Source: Halomicronema sp. CCY15110
GTDB lineage: Bacteria > Cyanobacteriota > Cyanobacteriia > Phormidesmidales > Phormidesmidaceae
Length of the DNA: 46,413 bases
Reading direction: 5' to 3'
Assembly: GCF_016888165.1 (NCBI RefSeq)
Contig: NZ_JACSWC010000205.1
Location: forward strand, 1 to 46,413
Part shown: positions 1 through 8,264 of the stretch, piece after piece
Layout: each line of letters starts with the position of its first letter
Numbering within the stretch: the first letter of the stretch is position 1
Made by a program: the position numbers and the translations under genes
The notes under the pieces: generated by a model
Databases searched by the model: none
What the model was told of the DNA's origin: nothing
What the model saw: only the letters and a program-made list of their open reading frames with translations

Positions 1-60
1 TTGAGGCCATCTTTCAGGGATGGTCACTAGCCCAGGAGGGATTTATGTGTACTTAGTAGC

Positions 61-108
61 CCAAAACTGGGAGAGGGGCTGGTCCGGCCCCCCTTCTCCC
101 AGTTTTGG
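61..108. repeat. Inverted repeat with 14-bp perfect arms
   Basis: Positions 61-74 and 95-108 are exact reverse complements (CCAAAACTGGGAGA and its complement), and the intervening GGGG/CCCC tracts can extend the stem. No T-tract follows on either strand, so a mobile or structural palindrome fits better than a terminator. It lies about 340 bases upstream of the pilin gene. Confidence 0.75.
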
Positions 109-119
109 GGTCATCGGAC

Positions 120-182
120 AGGGGACGGTTCCCTATCGGTTGATCCAACAGGGGCAAGCGGAGTCCAAGGGAACCGTCCCCT
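120..182. repeat. Second inverted repeat with 15-bp perfect arms
   Basis: AGGGGACGGTTCCCT at 120-134 is perfectly reverse-complemented at 168-182, with a 33-base spacer. It follows the repeat at 61-108 directly. The stretch 1-446 otherwise holds no convincing gene; it contains these repeats and the pilin leader. Confidence 0.75.
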
Positions 183-428
183 AACCCATAGGGTGCGTAA
201 CCGGTTGTTACAGAAGAGACAATTCGTCATGTCAACCAGCGATCGCACTCGGCAGTTCCACTGACATCTTGACTGCTTACGTGTGCAAGGCATTGGTGCC
301 GTACCAGAGACTACTGAAAACCGCAGATTTTTCCAAAAAAGATTGAGCCGGGTGATATGAAACGAAAATCCCGGGGGTAGTCTAACGACATGGAGCTAGA
401 CACAACACATTTCGCCCAACGGCTTCTC

Positions 429-434
429 AAGGAG
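429..434 (+). promoter_or_regulatory. Ribosome binding site of the pilin gene
   Basis: AAGGAG lies 12 bases before the ATG at 447. It supports this start, which also gives a prepilin leader of normal length. Confidence 0.6.
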
Positions 435-446
435 AAAAACTAAACC

Positions 447-1076
447 ATGAAAATGAACTTTGCCTATAACCTGCTCAAGCAACTGCGTAGCAAGAAAGAT
501 GAAGGTGGTTTCACCCTAATTGAACTGCTGGTGGTCATCATCATTATCGGTATCTTGGCTGCGATCGCTTTGCCTTCCTTCCTCAACCAAGCTAACCGCG
601 CCCGTGAAACTGAAGCAACTAACGCGATCGGTTCCTTGAACCGGGGGCAGCAAGCCTTCTATCTAGAGAACGTAGAATATACTGACACAGCTGCTGATTT
701 GGATGTCGGTACCGTGGAAAACACTGAGAACTACGGTTACGGTAGCCAAACAGTAGCGCAAACTGATGCGGGTGTTGGGGATAGTACATTCTTGGTAGGG
801 CAGAACGCTGCTGGCGATGATAATCAAATCGCCGTCATTTATGCGACACCGAGAGCCAACCTGCGCGGCTTTGCCGGCATCTCTTATGTGGAGACTGTGG
901 TGCAAGGTGCAGGTGCAGACGCAACGACTAAAAGCGTCACTTCAGGCCTCATTTGCCGTGAAGTGGGTGCTGACGTAGAGGCTGCCGGCATCGCCAATGC
1001 ACCTGGGGCGGCATATCCTGGGGGTGCTGATCCGACCGCGGAAGACTTTTGTGGTGGTATGCAGCCTGTAAACTAA
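447..1076 (+). CDS. pilA: Type IV major pilin-like prepilin (PilA family)
   Basis: This is a structural pilin subunit processed by prepilin peptidase PilD and assembled into type IV pili on the cell surface. The N-terminus has a 21-residue charged leader ending in GG. The class III motif FTLIELLVVIIIIGILAAIA follows, with Phe22 as the methylated first residue and Glu26 as the conserved Glu5 of the mature protein. The hydrophobic alpha1 helix runs to about residue 45. The rest is a soluble head rich in Gly, Ala and Thr, with two Cys near the C-terminus (in LICRE and DFCGG) that probably close the disulfide loop. At 209 residues it is longer than many PilA proteins but within the cyanobacterial range. 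A strong terminator follows, so it is probably a monocistronic, highly expressed gene. It could be a minor pilin rather than the major subunit. Confidence 0.9.
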   Translation: MKMNFAYNLLKQLRSKKDEGGFTLIELLVVIIIIGILAAIALPSFLNQANRARETEATNAIGSLNRGQQAFYLENVEYTDTAADLDVGTVENTENYGYGSQTVAQTDAGVGDSTFLVGQNAAGDDNQIAVIYATPRANLRGFAGISYVETVVQGAGADATTKSVTSGLICREVGADVEAAGIANAPGAAYPGGADPTAEDFCGGMQPVN

Positions 1077-1111
1077 GCTTTGCGCCTGGCTTAGGCTCTG
1101 CAAAGTCTTTG

Positions 1112-1150
1112 ATGGCTCTGTCAGCAGTGACAGAGCCATTCTTGTCTTTA
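1112..1150 (+). terminator. Rho-independent terminator after pilA
   Basis: A 12-bp perfect stem (1112-1123 with 1128-1139) closes a GCAG tetraloop and is followed by a T-rich tail. Confidence 0.85.
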
Positions 1151-1237
1151 AAGCTTAAGTCGTTCCCCGTGAGACTTTTTTAGCTAATAAACTGAGCACA
1201 CATAAAGATCTCTACATACGGTATCTGGCAGATAGCC

Positions 1238-2062
1238 ATGAATTTGTATCAACATCGCTGGTTTGCTTATGCGGGCCCAATCATTGGTTTACTCATTCTC
1301 ATTGCAGCCATTCTCGGCCTGCAACAGCAGCGATTGCAGGCCATCCACAACCCCGACTCAGAGACGCTGGCCACTGACGCTACCAATGACGAGCAGCAAC
1401 GGGAACTCCAGGTTGCGCTGCTAGATTCACTGCCAGATTTCGGCTTTCGGAATCTCTGGGCAGACTGGACTTTTCTGAATTTTTTGCAGTATTTTGGCAA
1501 CTTTGAATATCGCCAGGAGACCAGTTACCGTCTCAGTGGCGATTACTTTGAGATCATTCTCGATCGCGACCCTTATGCTTATTTACCCTACGAATATCTT
1601 TCCAGCAGCGTCTCGCTGTTTGCAGGTGAGCCCAAACGAGCGGTTGCCATGCAGGAGAACGGATTGAAATATTTAGCACCCGATTTTCCGCCTGAGAGTT
1701 ATTTCATCTGGCGGCATAAGGGTATTGATGAAATCTTATTTCTGGACGATTATGATGCATCGGCCAAATCTCATGACATGGCTGCCAGTTGGGCGGCACA
1801 ATCCTCCTTGCCCGCTGCGAAAGAGGACCAACATTCGTTAAGAGACACAGCTGATTTTTTGGCCCAAGGTGATTTCGATCCGGCTGCGGTGCAAATCACG
1901 GCCTGGGCTCAGCTGATTCGCACCGCGCCTGATGCCCAGACTCAAGACAAGGCCATTGAGCGCTTGAGAACTCAATTCGGGGTCGAGGTGGTTTGGCAGG
2001 AGGATGGCACCTTCTTTCTCCGGCAGATCTCCCCTAATGAGGAGGGGACTGCTGAGCAGTGA
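1238..2062 (+). CDS. Membrane-anchored hypothetical protein
   Basis: I do not recognise a named family. The 274-residue protein has one N-terminal membrane segment (about residues 11-30) with a short positively charged cytoplasmic tip. The rest is predicted to be extracytoplasmic. The soluble part is acidic and helix-prone, with an aromatic motif around residues 72-90 (NLWADWTFLNFLQYFGN) and stretches resembling TPR-like helical pairs. It starts 161 bases after pilA, beyond the pilA terminator, so it is probably transcribed separately. A role with pili or export is suggested only by that neighbourhood. Confidence 0.7.
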   Translation: MNLYQHRWFAYAGPIIGLLILIAAILGLQQQRLQAIHNPDSETLATDATNDEQQRELQVALLDSLPDFGFRNLWADWTFLNFLQYFGNFEYRQETSYRLSGDYFEIILDRDPYAYLPYEYLSSSVSLFAGEPKRAVAMQENGLKYLAPDFPPESYFIWRHKGIDEILFLDDYDASAKSHDMAASWAAQSSLPAAKEDQHSLRDTADFLAQGDFDPAAVQITAWAQLIRTAPDAQTQDKAIERLRTQFGVEVVWQEDGTFFLRQISPNEEGTAEQ

Positions 2063-2079
2063 GCCAACGCTCAGATGCC

Positions 2080-3648
2080 CTAGTGCAAGAAGTGGCGGAT
2101 GCCGGTCATGGCCATGACCAGGCCGAGTTCGTTGGCGGCTTGGATGGAGTCGGCGTCGCGTTTGCTGCCGCCGGGCTGCACGATCGCTCTTATCCCCGCC
2201 GCTGCAGCTGTGCGCACTGAGTCATCAAAGGGAAAGAAACCATCGCTGGCGAGCACTGCGCCTTGGGCTTGATCACCCGCTTGGTCAAGGGCGATTTTGG
2301 CTGCGCCGACCCGGTTCATCTGTCCCGCCCCGACGCCGAGGGTGGTACGGTTGTTGGTGACCAGAATGGCGTTGGATTTGATGTGTTTTACCAAGCGCCA
2401 GGCAAATAGCAGCTCTTCCAGGGTGTCGGCGTCGGGCTTTTGGTCGGTGACGATTTCCCATGCGGAGGGATCGTCTTCGATGTTGTCGGTCTCTTGCACC
2501 AGGAAGCCGCCCGCGATCGCTCTGGGGGCGTGAGTCGGTCCCGTCAAGAGATCTTCGAGTAGCAACACCCGCAGGTTGCCCTTCTTCGCCAAAATTTCTG
2601 CGGCGTCATCATCACACCCCGGCGCAACGATACATTCCAAAAAGGTTTTGGTCATGGCGGTGGCGGTGTCGCCATCAATGGGGCGATTGAGCGCGACGAT
2701 GCCGCCAAAGGCAGACACGGAGTCGGCGTCAAAGGCTTTTTGATAGGCTTCCGCTAGGGATGGGCCTTGGGCTGCACCACAGGGATTTGTGTGCTTGAGC
2801 ACGGCGGCGGCGGGCACTTGCGCTGGAAACTCGGCAATGATGCGGCGGGCGGCTTCGAGATCCACCAGGTTGTTGTAGCTGAGGGGCTTGCCCTGCACCA
2901 AGTTGGCTGCGGCCCAGCCGGAGGGGACATTGCCCGTTTGATACCAGGTGGCGGGCTGGTGGGGGTTTTCGCCATAGCGCAACTGCTGTCGCTGGAGACC
3001 ACTCAGGGTCCACCGTTGGGGCAGTTCGGTAGCGACGTCGATGTCGATGTTGGCTTCGGAGTCCGCAGCGGAGAGGTAATGGGCGATCGCCTGGTCGTAG
3101 GTGGCGGTGTGCCAAAAAGCTTGGCGGGCACAGTCTTGCCGGAAACCGGGGGTGACTTCGCCCTCGTACTCAGTCAGTTGCGCGAGATAGGGCGCATACT
3201 GTTCGGGGTTACACAGGATAGTGACGAAAGCATGATTTTTAGCCGCCGCACGCACCATGGTGGGGCCACCAATGTCAATTTGTTCGATCGCTTCCGGCAG
3301 GGTGACATCGGGCTTCGCAATGGTTTGCTCAAAGGGATAGAGGTTCACCACCACCAGATCGAAGGCGCGAATGTTGTTGGCGGCCATCTCTTCCGCATCG
3401 CTGGGCAGACCCGGACGACCGAGGATGCCGCCATGAATGCGGGGGTGCAGCGTTTTGACGCGACCGCCGAGAATTTCGGGGGAGCCGGTGTAGTCGGACA
3501 CTTTGGTGACGGGGAGTCCAGCATCGGCGATCGCTTTGGCGGTGCCACCGCTGCTGACAATTTCAAAGTCAAACGACTCGACCAGTGCCTTGGCCAAATC
3601 CACCAATCCCGTTTTGTCGGAAACACTCAGCAATGCTAGCCGCGACAT
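2080..3648 (-). CDS. purH: Bifunctional AICAR formyltransferase / IMP cyclohydrolase
   Basis: PurH catalyses the last two steps of de novo IMP synthesis in the cytosol. It formylates AICAR using 10-formyl-THF and then closes the ring. The N-terminal MGS-like cyclohydrolase domain (about residues 1-200) shows SGGTAKAI and IGGPTMVRAAAKNH. The C-terminal transformylase domain shows LRYGENPHQ and the catalytic KHTNPCGAA motif. The protein is about 522 residues, normal for the family. I place the start at the ATG giving MSRLALLSVSDK; in-frame ATGs at 3657 and 3672 only add non-conserved residues. It is convergent with the preceding gene and divergent from the hydrolase at 3868. Confidence 0.96.
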   Translation of the reverse strand: MSRLALLSVSDKTGLVDLAKALVESFDFEIVSSGGTAKAIADAGLPVTKVSDYTGSPEILGGRVKTLHPRIHGGILGRPGLPSDAEEMAANNIRAFDLVVVNLYPFEQTIAKPDVTLPEAIEQIDIGGPTMVRAAAKNHAFVTILCNPEQYAPYLAQLTEYEGEVTPGFRQDCARQAFWHTATYDQAIAHYLSAADSEANIDIDVATELPQRWTLSGLQRQQLRYGENPHQPATWYQTGNVPSGWAAANLVQGKPLSYNNLVDLEAARRIIAEFPAQVPAAAVLKHTNPCGAAQGPSLAEAYQKAFDADSVSAFGGIVALNRPIDGDTATAMTKTFLECIVAPGCDDDAAEILAKKGNLRVLLLEDLLTGPTHAPRAIAGGFLVQETDNIEDDPSAWEIVTDQKPDADTLEELLFAWRLVKHIKSNAILVTNNRTTLGVGAGQMNRVGAAKIALDQAGDQAQGAVLASDGFFPFDDSVRTAAAAGIRAIVQPGGSKRDADSIQAANELGLVMAMTGIRHFLH

Positions 3649-3682
3649 GGCGCTCATCCCGTTTCTTTGCATCCTTCAATAT

Positions 3683-3790
3683 ACCGGGGGGCGGGGGGGT
3701 GAGGGTAGGGGGTGAAGGGTGTGAGGGTGGAGTGTGGCAGGGGGTGAGGGTGTGAGGGTGGCAGGGTGTGAGGGTGGAAGAGGCGGGGGA
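3683..3790. repeat. G-rich minisatellite between purH and the hydrolase gene
   Basis: The + strand carries irregular tandem copies of a GTGAGGGT-like octamer separated by GGCAG and GGAG units, over about 100 bases and nearly free of C. The arrangement of G3-G7 runs could form quadruplexes. It lies in the shared 5' region of two divergent genes. Confidence 0.7.
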
Positions 3791-3867
3791 GAGATTAGGA
3801 GCCGGGGAGATGGGGGGTGAGGATAGAATCGTGACCGAGAATAGAACGAGTCGGACTGGGGAGAAAT

Positions 3868-4503
3868 ATGGTGTTGAGGGCGATCGCGAAAGAGACGGAT
3901 GAGGCGGCGGATAAGTTGCTGATTGGGCTGCACGGTTGGGGGGCAAATGCTGAAGACTTAGCCACGTTGGCGGACTATCTGCCGCTGCGGGGCTTCAAAA
4001 TGTTGTTTCCCGATGCGCCGTTTCCGCATCCCCATGCACCGGGGGGCCGCATGTGGTATGGCTTTCCCATGGGTTACGACTTTCAGAGCGAGCATGATTT
4101 TGCCCAGCAGGCCGATTTGCAAGAAAGTCGGGCGTTATTGCAGCAGTGGCTGGGTCAGGTAGCGGAGGAAACGGGAATTCCGACGGAACGGACGGCGATC
4201 GCGGGGTTTTCGCAAGGGGGGGCGATGACGCTGGATGTGGGGCTGCAACTGCCGCTGGCGGGGGCGTTGATTCTCAGTGGCTATTTGCACAGCGCGCCAG
4301 TTCCCAACGCAGATTTGGGGCCGGTGCTGATGGTGCACGGACGGCAAGATCCGGTGGTGCCGATCGCCCGAGCGCACCAGTCGCGCGATGTCCTCAAGTC
4401 GCAGGCGGTTGATTTGACCTATCAGGAATACGATATGGGCCATGAGATTTCGCCATTGGTGCTGCGGGAGATTCGGCTGTTTTGTGAGCAGTTGCCGATT
4501 TGA
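3868..4503 (+). CDS. Alpha/beta-hydrolase, carboxylesterase/phospholipase family
   Basis: This is a serine hydrolase of the small carboxylesterase/lysophospholipase group (YpfH/acyl-protein-thioesterase-like). It probably cleaves ester bonds of small or lipid substrates in the cytosol; the substrate cannot be read from sequence. Visible parts are an oxyanion-hole LHGWGAN segment near residue 21, the nucleophile elbow GFSQGG with Ser115, Asp161 in HGRQDPVVP and His192 in DMGHEI. These form a complete catalytic triad in the expected order. No signal peptide is seen. Its 211 residues match the family. Confidence 0.88.
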   Translation: MVLRAIAKETDEAADKLLIGLHGWGANAEDLATLADYLPLRGFKMLFPDAPFPHPHAPGGRMWYGFPMGYDFQSEHDFAQQADLQESRALLQQWLGQVAEETGIPTERTAIAGFSQGGAMTLDVGLQLPLAGALILSGYLHSAPVPNADLGPVLMVHGRQDPVVPIARAHQSRDVLKSQAVDLTYQEYDMGHEISPLVLREIRLFCEQLPI

Positions 4504-4622
4504 GAAGGTTTTGAGCGAGAACGTGGATGAGCGGGGGCAAGGGGAGATGAGGGGCATTATCCACTCGGTGACCTGTCCACTCTGGGGCAATCATCAATAA
4601 ATCTGTGAACTAACCTGAAAAG

Positions 4623-7376
4623 GTGGATGAGTGCCTGTCTAATGTGGGGACTCTGATCTGGACTGATGCCGTTTACCCCCAGCTGCAATCTGCCGTGACT
4701 CAAGAATTTCATTTATCTATCACTGCCCTGGGTAGCGATCGCTATCTGATTCGCACTGAGGACACAGCGGCGGGAGTGCCCGTGGCGGAATCGCAGGTGG
4801 AATGGCCGGTGGAAGACTGGCTCCAAATGGCGCAGCCCGCGCTGGATGATCCAGTCTTGGGGCTATTGCAAGGCACAGCGGATTTGGGCGATCGCCCCTC
4901 AGATCTCCAAGCCCTGGGGCAAGAACTGTATCGGGCCTTGTTTCAAGACGAGGCGATTCGCGAGAGCTGGCTGCGGGCGCAGGGCATTGCCCAAAACCGA
5001 AACGAAATTTTGCGGTTGCGGTTGGGGCTCAAAGATAGCCGCCTGCAACGCCTCCCCTGGGAACTGTTACGCCAGGGCCAGCAGCCCATTACCACCCAGG
5101 GTAACCAAACCTTTGCCCGCTATGCCGCGCATTTACTGGTGACGCAAACCGCAGAAATGCAGGCGCTTTCGGGGGTGGATGACACGATTCGGGTGTTGAT
5201 GGTGCTGGCGAGTCCGCACGACCAAGACCATCTCCAGCTCTTGCAGGAAGTGCGACAGATTCAAGACTTATTGGCCTTACCCGCCGCGCGATCGACCCCG
5301 ATTCAGATTGACATTTTGGAGCAGCCCGATCGCAGTCAACTGGCGCAAAAGCTGGAGCAGGGGCACTATCAAGTGCTGCACTACGCCGGCCACAGCGACT
5401 TTGGCCAAGGCGGGGGCGATTTGTCTCTGGTCAATCGACAAACGGGGCTAACGGAGCGGCTGGCGGGGGATGACCTGGCGGGTTTGCTGGTCAATAATCA
5501 GGTGGCGTTGACCATTTTCAATTCTTGTCGCAGTGGTCATACGGCGGGCGATGACGCCGAAATGGACTGGCGGCAGCAAAATCTGGTGCAGGCGTTGGTG
5601 ACGCGCGGGGTGCCTGGCGTGATTGCCATGGCGGAACGGATTCCGGATGGGGTGGCGATCGCCTTCACCCAGCTGTTCTATCAAAATCTGCGGCGGGGCT
5701 TGCCCATTGACGTGAGCCTGAGCCGCACCCGCCAAGGGTTGATTGCCAGTTTTGGGTCTGATCAGCATTACTGGGCCTTGCCCATTTTGTACATGCACCC
5801 TGAGTTTGATGGCTATTTGACCCGGCGCGATCGCGAGGCCGACGCCCAACTCAATCCCGATGTGCTCTCTGCGCCTGAAACCATCCCCTCGCCCCTCGAC
5901 TTTGAAGCAATCCCCAACGCGACATCAACCGGAACGACGGGGCAGACCGCGACAGTCGCGAATGCCTCGGTAACCGTGCTGCCGCCGGAGTCGGGGGTCA
6001 ATGACTCCGCGCCACTGCCCGATTTGCCGACCGACGCCGGAGTCGCCGCGACCCTACTGAGTCAACTAGAGACGCCCAATGCTCCCGATACAGAGGAGGA
6101 TGAGCTGCTCGCCAGCTATGTGCAACAGCTGTCGCAAAACGCTGCCGCCCGGGCGGAACCCCCGATCGCCGCCGATGCTGAAGAGGTGCTGCTCGATGAC
6201 CAGACCCAGCGGGCGGGCATGGCGATTTACGACACGCTGCCAGATATGCCGCCGCCAGCTGCCAAGGCGGTACCGCCGACCGCAGAACAGCCGGGATCAA
6301 CAGCAGCGACCTTCTCGGTGTCGGAGGCTCACCCCTCGGCTCCGTCGTCCGTGACAGCGCGATCGCCCCGTCAGCCCGAAAAGCCCATCCTGGTTTGGTT
6401 TGCGCTCGGTCTCGTCGGCATTGTCGGCGTGGTGGGCCTCAGTCTCTTTGCCTTGCGCTGGGGCGGGCGCGACGTGGCGACGCCTGCCGGCAACGATACG
6501 CCCAGCTCGGTGGTGACGAGCGAAGATGTCGCCGTGGCCCCCGCTGAGCCCCAACCCGCCAACGAGGATCCGGACACGTTGATCCGTCGAGCCGAGGCAG
6601 CTATTCGCGACGGTCGCTATGCCGATGCCCGGGAAGACTTCAACCTGGCGCTGGATCAAGCGCTAATGGGCAACGTGCCCCACAGCGACGTGAGCGATCC
6701 GATTTGGACGTGGGTCAAAGATGCCACCCAGTCTGATTTACTCTTCATCAAAGGCCGCCTGGCCTGGCAAGAGGCCAAACTCATCACCTATGAGCAGGGT
6801 GAGTTTGATAGCCGCTTTAACCAGCGCACCTATATCGAGCAGGCTCGCGAAGCTTGGGAATTAACCGACAACACCTTGATTGAGGGGCGCATTGCGCGGG
6901 GTTTTGCCGCCTATGCCGAGGCCGACTGGAATAGCGCGATCGCCAATTGGGAGGCCGCGTTAACCTTGCACGATGCGCAACGGGAGCGCCAGCCCAATCC
7001 GGCAGGCAATGTGCCCGCTGATCCCGCCGTGCTTCACGCCTATGCCGGGCTGATCATGGTTCACACCCGGCTGGGCAACATGAACCTCGCCGGACTGGCA
7101 GAAGACCCTGGCCTGAGCACCGCCAGCGACACTGATCAGGCAATTTTGAATGCGGAAGCGGAGTTGAATCGGGCGATCGCCCGCGAATACTTCCTGCGCC
7201 TGCAAGAGATGGACGAGCTGAGCTGGATGGATCCGCAAAAACTGAGCATCGTCACCGCCGCCCCCGAAGACCAACTCAACTGGATTTGGAGCCTCGACCT
7301 GCTAGAAGACTGGCGCACCGCCTATCGCTATTGGGAGCAAGAAACGAGCAGTTCTGTCCTCCCCAATCCAGAATAA
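4623..7376 (+). CDS. CHAT-domain (caspase-like) membrane protein with TPR-like C-terminus
   Basis: The N-terminal half (about residues 70-400) is a CHAT domain, the caspase-HetF-associated peptidase fold. Both catalytic residues are present: His257 in YAGHSD and Cys302 in NSCRSG. A low-complexity Pro/Ala/Thr-rich linker (about 405-585) follows, then one strong membrane segment at about 588-611. A C-terminal region (about 640-905) of helical pairs reads like degenerate TPRs (RRAEAAIRDGRYADAREDF, and AEADWNSAIANWEAAL). The protease would be cytosolic and the helical repeats on the other side of the membrane. The start is a GTG at 4623; another GTG at 4644 is possible. CHAT proteases in cyanobacteria act in heterocyst control (HetF) or in defence and cell-death systems; which applies here is unknown. 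No partner gene is adjacent. Confidence 0.87.
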   Translation: MDECLSNVGTLIWTDAVYPQLQSAVTQEFHLSITALGSDRYLIRTEDTAAGVPVAESQVEWPVEDWLQMAQPALDDPVLGLLQGTADLGDRPSDLQALGQELYRALFQDEAIRESWLRAQGIAQNRNEILRLRLGLKDSRLQRLPWELLRQGQQPITTQGNQTFARYAAHLLVTQTAEMQALSGVDDTIRVLMVLASPHDQDHLQLLQEVRQIQDLLALPAARSTPIQIDILEQPDRSQLAQKLEQGHYQVLHYAGHSDFGQGGGDLSLVNRQTGLTERLAGDDLAGLLVNNQVALTIFNSCRSGHTAGDDAEMDWRQQNLVQALVTRGVPGVIAMAERIPDGVAIAFTQLFYQNLRRGLPIDVSLSRTRQGLIASFGSDQHYWALPILYMHPEFDGYLTRRDREADAQLNPDVLSAPETIPSPLDFEAIPNATSTGTTGQTATVANASVTVLPPESGVNDSAPLPDLPTDAGVAATLLSQLETPNAPDTEEDELLASYVQQLSQNAAARAEPPIAADAEEVLLDDQTQRAGMAIYDTLPDMPPPAAKAVPPTAEQPGSTAATFSVSEAHPSAPSSVTARSPRQPEKPILVWFALGLVGIVGVVGLSLFALRWGGRDVATPAGNDTPSSVVTSEDVAVAPAEPQPANEDPDTLIRRAEAAIRDGRYADAREDFNLALDQALMGNVPHSDVSDPIWTWVKDATQSDLLFIKGRLAWQEAKLITYEQGEFDSRFNQRTYIEQAREAWELTDNTLIEGRIARGFAAYAEADWNSAIANWEAALTLHDAQRERQPNPAGNVPADPAVLHAYAGLIMVHTRLGNMNLAGLAEDPGLSTASDTDQAILNAEAELNRAIAREYFLRLQEMDELSWMDPQKLSIVTAAPEDQLNWIWSLDLLEDWRTAYRYWEQETSSSVLPNPE

Positions 7377-7424
7377 GTTGGAACCTTGCCGCTACATTAG
7401 GGGCAGTTGCGCTGTGTATTGGCT

Positions 7425-7919
7425 ATGACTTCTCCCTCAACAACCCTCAAGTCACTAACCGCTGAATCCATCTCTGAGGCCGCTTTTGCCCCCTTTGGCC
7501 AGGTCATCTTCCCCTCGGAAGATGGGGCTCCCTACGGGCCGGATGACGCCCAACTCAAGCTCGACGAGGGGATTCCCCGCTTCTACATCATGCGGCTAGA
7601 GGGCAAGGGGCGGCAGTTCCACGCGATTACTCGCCATCGCCGCTGTACCCAGTGTTTGGGCGCGCTGGCTGGGGCCGAGTGGCTGATGGCGGTGGCCCCA
7701 CCCAGCGACGCCGACGTGCCCGACCCGGCAGACATTAAAGCGTTTCGCATTCCCGGCAATTGCTTCATCAAGCTCCACGTCGGCACCTGGCACGCCGGAC
7801 CGCTATTTGACGCGCCCGTGGTGGATTTTTACAATCTGGAACTGAGCGACACCAATGTGGTGGATCACCAAACCTGCAACCTGCGATCGCGCTTCCACGT
7901 AGAATTTGAAATCGTGTAG
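7425..7919 (+). CDS. Ureidoglycolate lyase-family protein
   Basis: The protein resembles ureidoglycolate lyase (AllA-like cupin-fold enzymes), which split ureidoglycolate to glyoxylate and urea in purine catabolism. The conserved pattern is visible: an N-terminal AFAPFGQVI, a central ITRHRRCTQCLGAL, and FIKLHVGTWHAGP with the metal or substrate-binding histidines, ending with DFYNLELSDTN. The chosen start is the ATG at 7425; an upstream in-frame ATG at 7407 adds six residues. No other ureide-pathway genes lie nearby, so the physiological substrate may differ. The next gene begins 17 bases downstream and may be co-transcribed. Confidence 0.82.
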   Translation: MTSPSTTLKSLTAESISEAAFAPFGQVIFPSEDGAPYGPDDAQLKLDEGIPRFYIMRLEGKGRQFHAITRHRRCTQCLGALAGAEWLMAVAPPSDADVPDPADIKAFRIPGNCFIKLHVGTWHAGPLFDAPVVDFYNLELSDTNVVDHQTCNLRSRFHVEFEIV

Positions 7920-7936
7920 AGCAAAAAGGACGATTG

Positions 7937-8206
7937 ATGGCGAAATTTGTCATGTGGGGCAGCTACTGCGAAGACGCCCTGGAAAAGCGCACGCCCTATC
8001 GGGCCGATCATCTGGCGGGGCTACAATCGCAAAAGGATAGTGGGGTGCTTCTTTCCCTCGGCCCTACGGTGGATAACACCAAAGTGTTTGGCATTTACGA
8101 AGCGGATGATCAAGCCACCGTGCATAAGCTGATTGAAAACGACCCCTATTGGCAGAACGGCATCTGGACGGACTATGAACTCTACGCTTGGAATCAGGTG
8201 TTTTGA
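7937..8206 (+). CDS. YciI-like protein
   Basis: This is a small (89 residues) ferredoxin-like-fold protein of the YciI family. Some members act as dehydrochlorinase-like enzymes, but most have no known function. Visible traits are the His at R-x-DHL (residues 23-27), the GPT segment, and FGIYEADDQATVHKLIENDPY, cut by the family-typical Asp-Pro-Tyr. The AAAAGGA sequence just upstream (about 7924-7930) favours the ATG at 7937 over the TTG at 7934. It is convergent with the minus-strand cluster. Confidence 0.82.
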   Translation: MAKFVMWGSYCEDALEKRTPYRADHLAGLQSQKDSGVLLSLGPTVDNTKVFGIYEADDQATVHKLIENDPYWQNGIWTDYELYAWNQVF

Positions 8207-8264
8207 TGGCCGCCATCGCCGTCCTCAAGACCCCACTGAGGCCGCAATGTGTCATCCCCACGGC

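Noticed and set aside
2767-3639. Long + strand frame opposite purH
   Set aside because: It is a shadow of the purH codons; the product has no family signature and no ribosome site.
3683-3790. CRISPR-like repeats
   Set aside because: Units are tandem, short and irregular, with no spacers or cas genes.
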